This document shows, piece after piece, positions 55,724-63,491 of a stretch of 64,000 bases of DNA. Origin of the DNA: Bacteroidota bacterium (GTDB lineage Bacteria > Bacteroidota > Bacteroidia > Cytophagales > Cyclobacteriaceae); the NCBI GenBank assembly GCA_018266435.1, contig JAFEAL010000005.1, positions 787,935 through 851,934 on the forward strand, given 5' to 3'. The translations under genes and the position numbers were made by a program. The notes beneath the pieces are model-generated. The model did not search any database. It was not told the DNA's origin and was given only the letters and a program-made list of their open reading frames with translations. Each line of letters begins with the position of its first letter. Within the stretch, counting starts at the first letter, position 1.

Positions 55724-56332
55724 TCACTGTGCAATTTGTACTATTTTCTGAAGTGGAAGTTGGTTGGCTGCGTTGGTGATTTTATCCTCCGTGGTGTCAT
55801 CCATATTAATAGTAAGTAAAGTATTGTTCATGGGTATCTGCAATTGGTAACTGGTTTTTCCAGTTTCAGAATTTGTGTTTTTATTAAGCAAAGACTTGTA
55901 TCCCTGCACACGCACTACGCTTTGGTTTTCGTTGCGCATCATGCTTCCTAAAATGGGTGTAGATAAAATAGCATTGATAGATGTGATCAGCGGAGAGTTG
56001 TTGATAATTTCAATGTTTGCATCTTTGGTAGCATCCGTGCCGTAGCTTCGGTGCACGTAAAGACCCGCGGCTATATTTCCGCTCGAGCCTGTTACGTTGT
56101 CATCTTTCGCGTTGTAGTTCAGACCATTTAATGTGGTGGGTAATAATTTTAGAATTTCTTTCCCGATGATTCGGTCGAGGTCGCTCAGCATTTGCTCCAT
56201 CTCAAACCGTGCGTCTGTCAGGTTGCCAGAGGAATAAGAAGAGCGGGCGGCAGACAAATTTTTGTTAAAATCCTGAGCCGTAACAGAAAGTCCGGTCCAC
56301 AGAAGAAAAAGAAGTGTGAATATTTTTTTCAT
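55724..56332 (-). CDS. Secreted protein of unknown family, tandem paralogue B
   Basis: This 202-residue protein has a signal peptide (MKKIFTLL to VTAQ) and no known domain. It shares a pattern with the gene just upstream on the same strand: an NLSxAxSSYSSG segment with DARFEMEQML, then IGKEILKLLPTTLNGLNY, then a beta-rich half ending in TLLTINMDD. The conserved LPTT-GL core is near residue 60. I take the ATG at 56332, which begins the signal peptide; the frame extends further upstream without one. The function is unknown, but its partner copy and location suggest an envelope protein pair. Confidence 0.78.
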   Translation of the reverse strand: MKKIFTLLFLLWTGLSVTAQDFNKNLSAARSSYSSGNLTDARFEMEQMLSDLDRIIGKEILKLLPTTLNGLNYNAKDDNVTGSSGNIAAGLYVHRSYGTDATKDANIEIINNSPLITSINAILSTPILGSMMRNENQSVVRVQGYKSLLNKNTNSETGKTSYQLQIPMNNTLLTINMDDTTEDKITNAANQLPLQKIVQIAQ

Positions 56333-56423
56333 GGTATAGAGTTGATTTTTTTTAAGGGTATGTACGTAATCCATTTTAATCATAGGTTGTTGATTTGCCG
56401 ATGGATTTTACAATGGTTAAGAA

Positions 56424-57218
56424 TTATTTTTCGCCTAACATTTTTTTGATACCATCCAAGTCCACAGCATTGCAGGCATTCATCATGTCAGGCTCAGTAG
56501 CGAAACTGCGGCCCTCAAATACAGCCAGTGAACTTTGCCCAATGGGTACACTCAACTTGTAACCACTTGACTCATTGTATTCGATGATGGCCCGATAACC
56601 TTTAATCTTGGTTTGTTTCCAGTTTTGTTGCCCACCTGACTGCTGGGCATATCCGCCTGAAGACAAATACATATTTACAGCCGACATCCAGGCAGCATTA
56701 TTGGCTACGGTTACTTCAAAATTTTTATTGTTAGAAGGGTATCTGCGCTGTATGGTGAGGCCTGCCCAACCCCAACCAGTACTGGTAACCTGATCTTGTT
56801 TCTGATCGTAGGAAAGTCCGCTGATGGTAGTGGGTAATGATTTTAAAATTTGGTTTCCAATTTCAAGTTCTACACCAAGCATGGCTTGCTGCACAGCATA
56901 TCGGGCCTCACCGTACGAAGATTTTCCGTATGCCGACTCGGCATCGGATAAGTTTTGTTTCACATCGGGGGGGGTAGAAATCAACCCGGCACTGCCCTGA
57001 TTAGTACCTCCCTGGCTGTTAGATGTGTTGCTGCTGGAATTACTTGTACCTGTATTGCCCTTCTGTTGGTTTTGAGGTTGGTTGATACCCAGTTTCTTGT
57101 CAACACCTTGTTCCAGCGATTTCTCAGCTTTTTGTTTCAGCTTGTTTAAGAAAGATTGAGCCTGTACTTGCACAGCAAAAAAGCCGACAAACAGAACAAC
57201 CCAGAATTTATATTTCAT
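56424..57218 (-). CDS. Secreted protein of unknown family, tandem paralogue A
   Basis: This 264-residue protein has a signal peptide (1-21), a Gln/Asn/Ser/Thr-rich linker (about 43-85) not found in the other copy, and the shared core: NLSDAESAYGKSSYGEARYA, IGNQILKSLPTTISGLSY, then the beta-rich half with YKLSVPIGQSSLAVF. The core aligns along its length with the downstream paralogue. It lies 91 bases upstream of it, so the two are probably one operon. I do not recognise the family. Confidence 0.78.
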   Translation of the reverse strand: MKYKFWVVLFVGFFAVQVQAQSFLNKLKQKAEKSLEQGVDKKLGINQPQNQQKGNTGTSNSSSNTSNSQGGTNQGSAGLISTPPDVKQNLSDAESAYGKSSYGEARYAVQQAMLGVELEIGNQILKSLPTTISGLSYDQKQDQVTSTGWGWAGLTIQRRYPSNNKNFEVTVANNAAWMSAVNMYLSSGGYAQQSGGQQNWKQTKIKGYRAIIEYNESSGYKLSVPIGQSSLAVFEGRSFATEPDMMNACNAVDLDGIKKMLGEK

Positions 57219-57421
57219 AACGAGTGATTTGTTAGTGATTAAAGGTACAAAATCGCATAATCTTTATAAAAATAAAAGATTGATTTCATGCTTATTAAAA
57301 ACTGTGTGCGGTAGCAAATAAAAAAAGCAACGCTGTGCGATGATCAGGTAGCTTGCTGTGCCTTAATCTTGCTAAAAAATGGTCTTAAATTTGTTTTAAG
57401 GCTGTTGTCAAGCCATACCCC

Positions 57422-58171
57422 ATGAGAATTTTTGTTGGAATATACATCTTGTTTTTGCCCGCTGTCCTTTTTGGGCAAGTAAGCGAAATCAAAAGCAAGT
57501 CGCAGGAGAACAGCAGCCGGTCAGGTGGAGAGAATAACTCTTCATCCTCATCTTCAGGGTGTGGTAATGTTTTTTTCTTTTTTGATATGTTTCGTGTAGT
57601 TGGTAGCTGGCAAGCCCAAAAACTGGAAGCGGCAGATTCTGTCAAGCGGCTCGTTTCTTTTGAAGTTTATATGCAAGGTGCTGTTCAGCCATCTAATTAC
57701 TATCTCGGGCTTCCGCGTGTGCGCGGAAACTGGGGTTTGTTTTCTACTGATTTTAGGTTCAACTACCTGGCAGAAGATGCTCAGGCTAATGGTCATTTTG
57801 CTGATTTATCTACGTTTGACTGGCAGGTTCTTCAACTGAATATTATCACATTTCGTAACGCGATCGGGCGGGTAGGCGGTGGGAGTATGGTTGAAAATTT
57901 TGGCGATAAAAAATCGTTCTTTGAATGGACGGCCGGGCTTACCCTCATGTCCAACGATCAAATGTTTAATGGTAGTATAGAATACCGAGTAGCCAAAGAC
58001 TATACTACCAATGCCATTCCCCGAAGGGAAATCAGTATTAGTGCAGAGAAGCAAATTTTTCGGTCAGGTCATTGGCACGGCTATGCCTCGTTGGGTGGAG
58101 TGTACCAACGCTATTATCAATCCATTTCAGTGTGGGGGCTGCAAGCCGGATTGGTGATACGTGTGTTTTGA
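57422..58171 (+). CDS. Small outer-membrane protein, probably a beta-barrel
   Basis: This 249-residue secreted protein has a signal peptide (MRIFVG to LFGQ), a Ser-rich linker with a single cysteine (SSSSSSGCGN, about 41-50), and a body of alternating hydrophobic residues. It ends LVIRVF, as expected for an outer-membrane barrel with terminal phenylalanine. Strand-like segments include YNYLGLPRVRGNWGLF-type alternation and GSIEYRVAK. About 8-10 strands are plausible. The function is unknown. It lies between divergent-strand genes and has no clear partner. Confidence 0.72.
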   Translation: MRIFVGIYILFLPAVLFGQVSEIKSKSQENSSRSGGENNSSSSSSGCGNVFFFFDMFRVVGSWQAQKLEAADSVKRLVSFEVYMQGAVQPSNYYLGLPRVRGNWGLFSTDFRFNYLAEDAQANGHFADLSTFDWQVLQLNIITFRNAIGRVGGGSMVENFGDKKSFFEWTAGLTLMSNDQMFNGSIEYRVAKDYTTNAIPRREISISAEKQIFRSGHWHGYASLGGVYQRYYQSISVWGLQAGLVIRVF

Positions 58172-58183
58172 GTGCTTCGGCCG

Positions 58184-58954
58184 TTAGGCGGCTTTTCGCG
58201 CACGCTCCATTACCACTTCTTTTTGCTTCACCAGTTTGATAACACCTATTTTGTCGAGTACACGGATGATCAAGTAAGTCGGGTCAATTTCGTGCCAGCG
58301 TATTCCGCCAAAGTTGGCGCGTGAGCCATGTTTGTGGTGATTGTTATGGTAACTTTCGCCCATCATCAGAAAATCGACCGGCAAAAAGTTTTTAGAGGTG
58401 TCGCCTACTTCATAGTTGCGGTAGCCGTACTTGTGAGCAAACCAGTTGATAATTGCTCCGTGAACCGGACTCATTAAAAACTGAATGGGCAGCAACAGCC
58501 ATAACCACCATGCGGTGGCAAAGTGCCAATAAAATGCTACATACAAGCCGCCCCACAACAGACGTGAAGGCCAGGAACTCGCAATCTTATCAAATGCGTC
58601 CCAACGAGGCACGCCTTCGGTAAAACGTTTCTCCACAGTCATCGTTTCCTTGCAAATAGCTGAGTAGATAGTTTTGGTTTTCCACATCATATTCCAGATG
58701 GTTTCATCGTAGGTAGGTGAGTGCGGATCGTTTTCAGTATCAGCAAAGGCATGGTGCATACGGTGCATGGTGCCGTAGCCAAAGGCGCTCAGGTAATTGG
58801 AGCCTTGAAATATCCAGGTGAGAATAAAGAAGATTTTTTCAGCCAACGGGCTCATGGTAAACGACTTATGGGCGGCATAGCGGTGGAGAAAAAAGGTTTG
58901 GAAGAATAGCGACAAGTACCAATGTGCTATAAAAAAGATAAGAATTGCCTTCAT
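58184..58954 (-). CDS. Acyl-CoA/fatty acid desaturase
   Basis: This 256-residue membrane protein has the three histidine boxes of fatty acid desaturases: HRYAAH (24-29), HRMHH (64-68) and HNNHH (203-207). These hold the di-iron site that introduces a double bond in a membrane-linked acyl chain. It has four to five helices and is slightly shorter than typical delta-9 desaturases because the N-terminal extension is missing. Temperature control of membrane fluidity is the usual role. It appears to be transcribed alone. Confidence 0.92.
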   Translation of the reverse strand: MKAILIFFIAHWYLSLFFQTFFLHRYAAHKSFTMSPLAEKIFFILTWIFQGSNYLSAFGYGTMHRMHHAFADTENDPHSPTYDETIWNMMWKTKTIYSAICKETMTVEKRFTEGVPRWDAFDKIASSWPSRLLWGGLYVAFYWHFATAWWLWLLLPIQFLMSPVHGAIINWFAHKYGYRNYEVGDTSKNFLPVDFLMMGESYHNNHHKHGSRANFGGIRWHEIDPTYLIIRVLDKIGVIKLVKQKEVVMERARKAA

Positions 58955-59369
58955 GAGTTAAAGCCGGTTAAGGTTAAGTAACAGCCGTTTTTTGGCCTTT
59001 TTTTACTGTAAGACCAAGAGAACTGCTATTTGTGACAGAATCGGATAAAAATTTTTGAAATAATGTTTAGTGAGCTCAAGTATTTCGGCCGCGCTGGCAG
59101 GATGCAGGTTGGGTACGGATTTATTTGCTTTATAGCCTGTAAAGAAACGACAGACGCGTAAAAAAACTTCATGACTAAGAGGTGCTGTAAGTTATTTGTT
59201 TTGCAGTCGTTCAGTTGCTTTCTGTGGTAATCGCGTATCTCCACTTTGGTTTTGAAATCGCATTTTTAACTCTTGACCAATTTCTATCATCAGCGCCTTC
59301 GAAAATGTCTAAAATAATTTTTTTCATTCATGCTACTTGATTGAATAATGAAAGCGATGTGTGAAAAAA
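58955..59369. other. Stretch without a called gene, possible decayed minus-strand frame
   Basis: No intact gene of good quality is seen. On the minus strand a frame from an ATG at 59290 reads 32 codons to a TAA (59194-59192). It then continues in the same frame for about 60 codons with protein-like content (for example ILELTKHYFKNFYPILSQ) to a TAA at 59005-59003. Another 72-codon frame at 59244-59026 overlaps it. Neither is convincing alone. The left part includes an inverted repeat listed separately. Confidence 0.35.
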
Positions 59370-59376
59370 TTATTTT
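59311..59376. repeat. Inverted repeat downstream of cmk
   Basis: AAAATAATTTTTTTCA (59311-59326) is nearly the reverse complement of TGAAAAAATTATTTT (59362-59376), with one extra T. The right arm covers the cmk stop codon. It is a long A/T-rich dyad that could form the 3' end of the cmk transcript, although it lacks a GC-rich stem. Confidence 0.5.
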
Positions 59377-60056
59377 CTCGACCTCACAATCTTTCCCAGC
59401 GCCATTCTCACCACTTCATCCACTTGCTCATCAATGGTGATGTGCGTGGTGTTTACTTCCAAGGCATCAGTAGCTTTTGCCAGCGGGCTTTCTTTGCGGT
59501 TACTGTCAATTTGGTCGCGCTCAGTAAGGTTGGCTATGATTGTATTCAAATCGACCAACTTGTCTTTTTCGAGTAACTCTTGTTGCCTGCGGAATGCCCG
59601 CACTTGTATATCGGCTGTGAGAAATAGTTTCAGTTCAGCAGCAGGGAATACTACGGTGCCAATGTCGCGGCCATCCATTACCATACCTTTGTCTTTGCCC
59701 AGTTTGCGCTGCTGTTCTACCATGGCCTGCCGCACTTGTTTGATTGTGCTTACCGGGCTTACATTTTCGGATATACGCATCTTGCGTATGCTTTTTTCCA
59801 CGTTTACACCATTCATAAACAATTCGGTTTGTCCGTGTGAATTGATGTGAAAAGCTAAATGAATTTGCGTCAACCCTCTTTCAATTTCTTTTGGGTTGGT
59901 AAGCGAGATGTGGTGATCCAAGAAATACAACGTAACGGCCCGGTACATGGCGCCTGAATCTACGTAGCGGTATCCTAAGATGGAGGCTACTTCACGGGCG
60001 GTGGTACTTTTTCCACACGCTGAGTACCCATCGATGGCTATAATGATCTTTCGCAT
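59370..60056 (-). CDS. cmk: Cytidylate kinase
   Basis: This 228-residue enzyme phosphorylates CMP and dCMP with ATP. The P-loop GYSACGKST is at residues 10-18, and DSGAMYRAVT, GRDIGTVVFP and RDQIDSNRKESPL are the substrate and lid segments. The ATG lies one base after the stop of the 47-residue lipoprotein gene. cmk is therefore the third gene of a rhodanese-lipoprotein-cmk operon, an arrangement in which it is translated from a packed message. Confidence 0.94.
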   Translation of the reverse strand: MRKIIIAIDGYSACGKSTTAREVASILGYRYVDSGAMYRAVTLYFLDHHISLTNPKEIERGLTQIHLAFHINSHGQTELFMNGVNVEKSIRKMRISENVSPVSTIKQVRQAMVEQQRKLGKDKGMVMDGRDIGTVVFPAAELKLFLTADIQVRAFRRQQELLEKDKLVDLNTIIANLTERDQIDSNRKESPLAKATDALEVNTTHITIDEQVDEVVRMALGKIVRSRK

Positions 60057-60057
60057 A

Positions 60058-60201
60058 TCAACAATCTTTCAGTGGACAAGGTAAGGGTTTATTCCAGTTG
60101 GGTTTTTTGTATTTGGGCTTGTAACCGCTGCCGTGCGAGGATGCGCAAGCCAGAAACAGAAAAATACTTCCGGCAAAGAATATGGCTTTAACCAATCGCA
60201 T
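60058..60201 (-). CDS. 47-residue lipoprotein of unknown function
   Basis: This short gene is easily missed. From the ATG at 60201 it encodes a type II signal peptide with lipobox LFLAC (cysteine 19), then a 28-residue mature tail rich in Lys, Pro and aromatic residues. The tail has YKPKYKKPNWNKPLPCPL and two more cysteines (42, 47). The start lies seven bases after the rhodanese stop, and the stop lies one base before the cmk start, as expected for a real gene in a compact operon. The mature tail would be a small basic, membrane-tethered peptide. Confidence 0.75.
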   Translation of the reverse strand: MRLVKAIFFAGSIFLFLACASSHGSGYKPKYKKPNWNKPLPCPLKDC

Positions 60202-60208
60202 GTGGTAA

Positions 60209-60526
60209 TCAGTACGTGGGCATGCTTGAATCAATCTCTTTTGCCCAGGCTAAGATGCCGCCTTTCAGGTTGTACAAGTTAGTCATGCCTTTATTTTTCT
60301 CCAGCCACTGTACCATGTTGCCACTTCGTGCGCCACTGCGGCAGTGGATCACTACTTGTTTGGTTGTAGAAATTTTATCGGCTTGATGGGGAATTTCGGC
60401 TTGCGGAATTAATTCACCGCCCAGGTTGCAGATGTCGTACTCGTGGGGCTCGCGTACATCGATCAACTGAAAATCGGCTTTCGAATCCATCATTTTTTTT
60501 AATTCTTGTACTGTGATTTCTTTCAT
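60209..60526 (-). CDS. Rhodanese-like domain protein
   Basis: This 105-residue protein is a single rhodanese domain with the active-site loop HCRSGARS (nucleophile C62). LIDVREPHEYDICNL marks the early strand and GGILAWAKE the end. Such domains carry sulfur as a persulfide or detoxify cyanide; no signal peptide is present, so it is cytoplasmic. It is the first gene of the operon with the 47-residue lipoprotein and cmk, which links a sulfur-carrier fold to envelope and nucleotide genes only by position. Confidence 0.92.
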   Translation of the reverse strand: MKEITVQELKKMMDSKADFQLIDVREPHEYDICNLGGELIPQAEIPHQADKISTTKQVVIHCRSGARSGNMVQWLEKNKGMTNLYNLKGGILAWAKEIDSSMPTY

Positions 60527-60597
60527 CTGATAATTTTTTTGTGGTGATATGTTCTATACAATATTCGCAATTCCATTTGAGATTTTCTGTGCTTATT

Positions 60598-61098
60598 TTA
60601 TGATTTTATCAGCCGCCTGGCTGTGCGAAACCGCTTGATGTAATAATCGGAATACAGGTCGCTCTCCACCACCCCCAGTGTAGTGGAGGCATGAATGAAC
60701 TTGATGTGATCTTTCCCCTTTACTTCGGTCACAAGGCCCACGTGCGTGATTTCTCTTTTCTTTTTACCGGTGGCAAAAAAAAGCAGGTCGCCCGGCTGCA
60801 ATTCATTGATTTTTATTTTTTCGCCCTGCAGGGCTTGTGCATCGGCTGTGCGAGGTAATTCTATTTTGATGGATTTAAAAGCATGGCCGGTAAGAGCCGA
60901 ACAATCCATGCCCGAGCGCGTGGTGCCGCCCCATTTATAGGGTGTGCCAGTGTAGCTACGGGCTGTTTGGATAACTGTGTTGATTTTCTTCTCCCTCGTC
61001 TTTGAAAGTCGTGATGAACCACAACCCGACATAAAAACGGTCAATGAAAAAACAAATCCTAAAAAAATTAATTGCGTAATTTTACCCGGCTCAATCAT
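60598..61098 (-). CDS. NlpC/P60 family lipoprotein, probable cell-wall peptidase
   Basis: This 166-residue lipoprotein has a signal peptide with lipobox FMSGC (cysteine 26) and a complete NlpC/P60 domain. The catalytic cysteine is C66 in GMDCSAL, with THVGLV carrying H119 and FIHAS carrying H136. The tyrosine/tryptophan segment YKWGG is normal. It should cut peptide bonds in peptidoglycan stems. The ATG at 61098 begins the signal peptide; the frame extends 16 codons upstream into the divergent neighbour and is not needed. It contrasts with the degenerate family member at 35666-36454. Confidence 0.9.
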   Translation of the reverse strand: MIEPGKITQLIFLGFVFSLTVFMSGCGSSRLSKTREKKINTVIQTARSYTGTPYKWGGTTRSGMDCSALTGHAFKSIKIELPRTADAQALQGEKIKINELQPGDLLFFATGKKKREITHVGLVTEVKGKDHIKFIHASTTLGVVESDLYSDYYIKRFRTARRLIKS

Positions 61099-61115
61099 CC
61101 TTACAAATTTATACG

Positions 61116-62558
61116 ATGACGCTTGCAAAAGAAATGGAAACAACAATTAAAACGAGTGTACCCCAAGAAGTGATCAATGATTTTAAAAAAATAGTAGGAG
61201 AAGAGAATGTGCTGCTAGACCGTGAAACTAAATCAGATTACGGAAGCGACAAAACCGAAGATTATCACTTTATGCCCGATGTGGTGGTGAAACCCGCAAC
61301 AACTCAGGAAGTAAGCGAACTTTTGAAAATCTGCAACAAGTATAAAATACCTGCCACTCCACGCGGAGCCGGCACAGGGTTGAGCGGTGGTGCGCTTCCC
61401 GTAAAAAACGGAGTCGTGATTTCAATGGAGCGTTTCAATAAAATTTTGAATATCGATGAACTGAACCTTCAGGCTACTGTAGAGCCAGGTGTAATCACCG
61501 AAGTTTTTCAAAACACGGTAAAAGCAAAAAATCTTTTTTATCCCCCTGACCCTGCGAGCCGCGGATCGTGTTTTCTTGGCGGAAACCTCGCCAACAATTC
61601 GGGCGGACCAAAAGCCGTGAAGTATGGCGTTACCCGCGACTATGTGATCAATATGGAGGTGGTGTTGCCCACCGGAGAAATTATCTGGACGGCTGCGAAC
61701 GTGCTGAAGAATTCCACCGGCTATAACCTTACCCAGTTAATGTGCGGCAGCGAAGGCACACTGGGTATTATCACCAAAATTGTTTTTAAACTTCGCGGCC
61801 TTCCGCAGAAGACCGTGCTGATGATGATTCCTTTTGTAACGAACGAAGAAGCATGCCGCGCCATTGCTGCCATTTTTAGGGAAGGCATTACACCTTCGGG
61901 AATGGAATTTTTTGAAAAAGAAGCGGCTACCAAAACATTTGAATACTGCGCGAAAGTATTAAACAGCCCCGTTACCACAAAGTTGGCCGAGGGTATGAAT
62001 GCGTATCTTCTCTGCGAGTTGGATGGTAACGATGAGGAAGTGCTGATGCGCGATGCCGAGCGGGTGATGGGTGTGATAGAAAAATTTCAAAGTGGAGAAG
62101 TTTTATTTGCCGACAGTGCCCTGCAAAAAGAAGAACTGTGGAAGATCAGAAAAAACATTTCGCCCGCGGTAAACTGGTACACTCTTACCAAATCAGACGA
62201 TGTAGTGGTGCCACGGGCTAATCTTCCTAAATTAATTTCGGGTATTAAAGAAATAGGTAAACGGTACGGTTTCAATACCGTATGCTTCGGCCACCTGGGG
62301 GACGGAAATCTGCATGTCAATATTTTGAAAGAAACTATTAGCGAAGAACGTTGGGAGAAAGAAATTCCTGAAGGTATAGGTGAAATTTTTAAACTTACCG
62401 TGAGCCTGGGCGGAACACTTTCAGGCGAACACGGCATCGGCATTGCTAAGCGGCCGTATATGTCAATTGCTATGAGCGAAGTGAACCTGAACCTGATGCG
62501 TGGCATTAAGAAAATATTTGATCCAAACGGAATATTGAATCCCGGAAAGATCTTTTAG
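61116..62558 (+). CDS. FAD-linked oxidase, GlcD/D-lactate dehydrogenase type
   Basis: This 480-residue protein has a PCMH-type FAD-binding domain (PRGAGTGLSGGALP at about 86-99, GGNLANNSGG, and GSEGTLGIITK) and a C-terminal domain with GHLGDGNLHVN and SGEHGIG. Such enzymes oxidise glycolate, D-lactate or related 2-hydroxy acids and pass electrons to a quinone or partner subunit. No glcE/glcF-type gene is adjacent, so it may act alone as a D-2-hydroxy acid dehydrogenase. The start is ATG 61116 or ATG 61134; the first is 17 bases from the divergent NlpC start. Confidence 0.9.
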   Translation: MTLAKEMETTIKTSVPQEVINDFKKIVGEENVLLDRETKSDYGSDKTEDYHFMPDVVVKPATTQEVSELLKICNKYKIPATPRGAGTGLSGGALPVKNGVVISMERFNKILNIDELNLQATVEPGVITEVFQNTVKAKNLFYPPDPASRGSCFLGGNLANNSGGPKAVKYGVTRDYVINMEVVLPTGEIIWTAANVLKNSTGYNLTQLMCGSEGTLGIITKIVFKLRGLPQKTVLMMIPFVTNEEACRAIAAIFREGITPSGMEFFEKEAATKTFEYCAKVLNSPVTTKLAEGMNAYLLCELDGNDEEVLMRDAERVMGVIEKFQSGEVLFADSALQKEELWKIRKNISPAVNWYTLTKSDDVVVPRANLPKLISGIKEIGKRYGFNTVCFGHLGDGNLHVNILKETISEERWEKEIPEGIGEIFKLTVSLGGTLSGEHGIGIAKRPYMSIAMSEVNLNLMRGIKKIFDPNGILNPGKIF

Positions 62559-62663
62559 TGTTCATCTAAAAAAAATGAATAGAGATAGATTAGTTACAAG
62601 TGAGTCGTTACTCAATCAATACTTCAGTTATTCAATATAATGAGAACATCAACCAATTAACAC

Positions 62664-63401
62664 ATGAAAAAAATAATTGCTGTACTATTAACCCTTGCAG
62701 CCTGTACTCAAGCAAAAAAAGAATTGCAATCATCAACCCAGGCATCTGCAGACAACAAACTCACCGAGGTACAACAGCAAGAAGGATGGAAGCTTCTTTT
62801 TGATGGACAAACGCTAACCGGTTGGAAAATTTATAAAGAATGGAAAAATAATACATGGGAAGTAAAAGACGGTACGCTGCACTGCCGCCCGGTAAACGAA
62901 CAGGTAAAAGGTGATGGCGATGAGCGCTCCGACCTGATGACCACCGAACAATTTGCCAACTTTGAATTTACCTGCAACTGGAAAATTTCGCCTGAAGGAA
63001 ACAGCGGTATTATTTACCGGGTTACTGAAGAATTCGAACAACCTTATTTTTCGGGCCCCGAGTACCAGTTGATCGATGACGAAGGGTATAAGCCCAAACA
63101 AAACGATGTACACCTGACAGGAGCAAACTACGACATGATGCCACCCACGGCAAAGGTGGTGAAACCCGTGGGCGAATGGAATTTTACTAAAATAGTAGCA
63201 AATGGAAATCATGTAGAGCATTGGCTCAACGGGCAAAAAATAGTGGAGTATGAATTAAGGTCGCCCGATTGGCAAAAAAGAAAAGACGAAAGCAAATGGA
63301 AAGATAAAAAAGGCTACGGCATGGCTTCTCAAGGTCATATTGACTTACAAGATCACGGCAGCGAAGTATGGTTTAAGAACGTGATGATAAAAGCTTTATA
63401 A
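62664..63401 (+). CDS. DUF1080 family lipoprotein
   Basis: This 245-residue lipoprotein has a lipobox (LAAC, cysteine 14). The DUF1080 (3-keto-glycoside hydrolase-like) domain shows GWKLLFDGQTLTGWKIYK near residues 48-65, then NFEFTCNWKISPEGNSGIIYR, the GPEYQLIDDE block, and WNFTKIVANGNHVEHWLNG. The fold is a concanavalin-like jelly roll; some members act on 3-keto-disaccharides. It has the length of a single-domain member and is exported. It is transcribed alone on the plus strand. Confidence 0.88.
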   Translation: MKKIIAVLLTLAACTQAKKELQSSTQASADNKLTEVQQQEGWKLLFDGQTLTGWKIYKEWKNNTWEVKDGTLHCRPVNEQVKGDGDERSDLMTTEQFANFEFTCNWKISPEGNSGIIYRVTEEFEQPYFSGPEYQLIDDEGYKPKQNDVHLTGANYDMMPPTAKVVKPVGEWNFTKIVANGNHVEHWLNGQKIVEYELRSPDWQKRKDESKWKDKKGYGMASQGHIDLQDHGSEVWFKNVMIKAL

Positions 63402-63452
63402 AATTTTATACCTTCTGCCACTAAATAAAACTTACTTTTTTACCGATTAAAA

Positions 63453-63480
63453 ACCGGATTGCAGTGAATAAACATCCGGT
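63453..63480 (+). promoter_or_regulatory. Inverted repeat before asnB
   Basis: ACCGGAT (63453-63459) and ATCCGGT (63474-63480) form a perfect seven-base dyad across a 14-base loop, ending 11 bases before the asnB ATG. No T run follows, so it looks more like an operator or leader hairpin than a terminator. Confidence 0.4.
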
Positions 63481-63491
63481 CAATAAAAATC

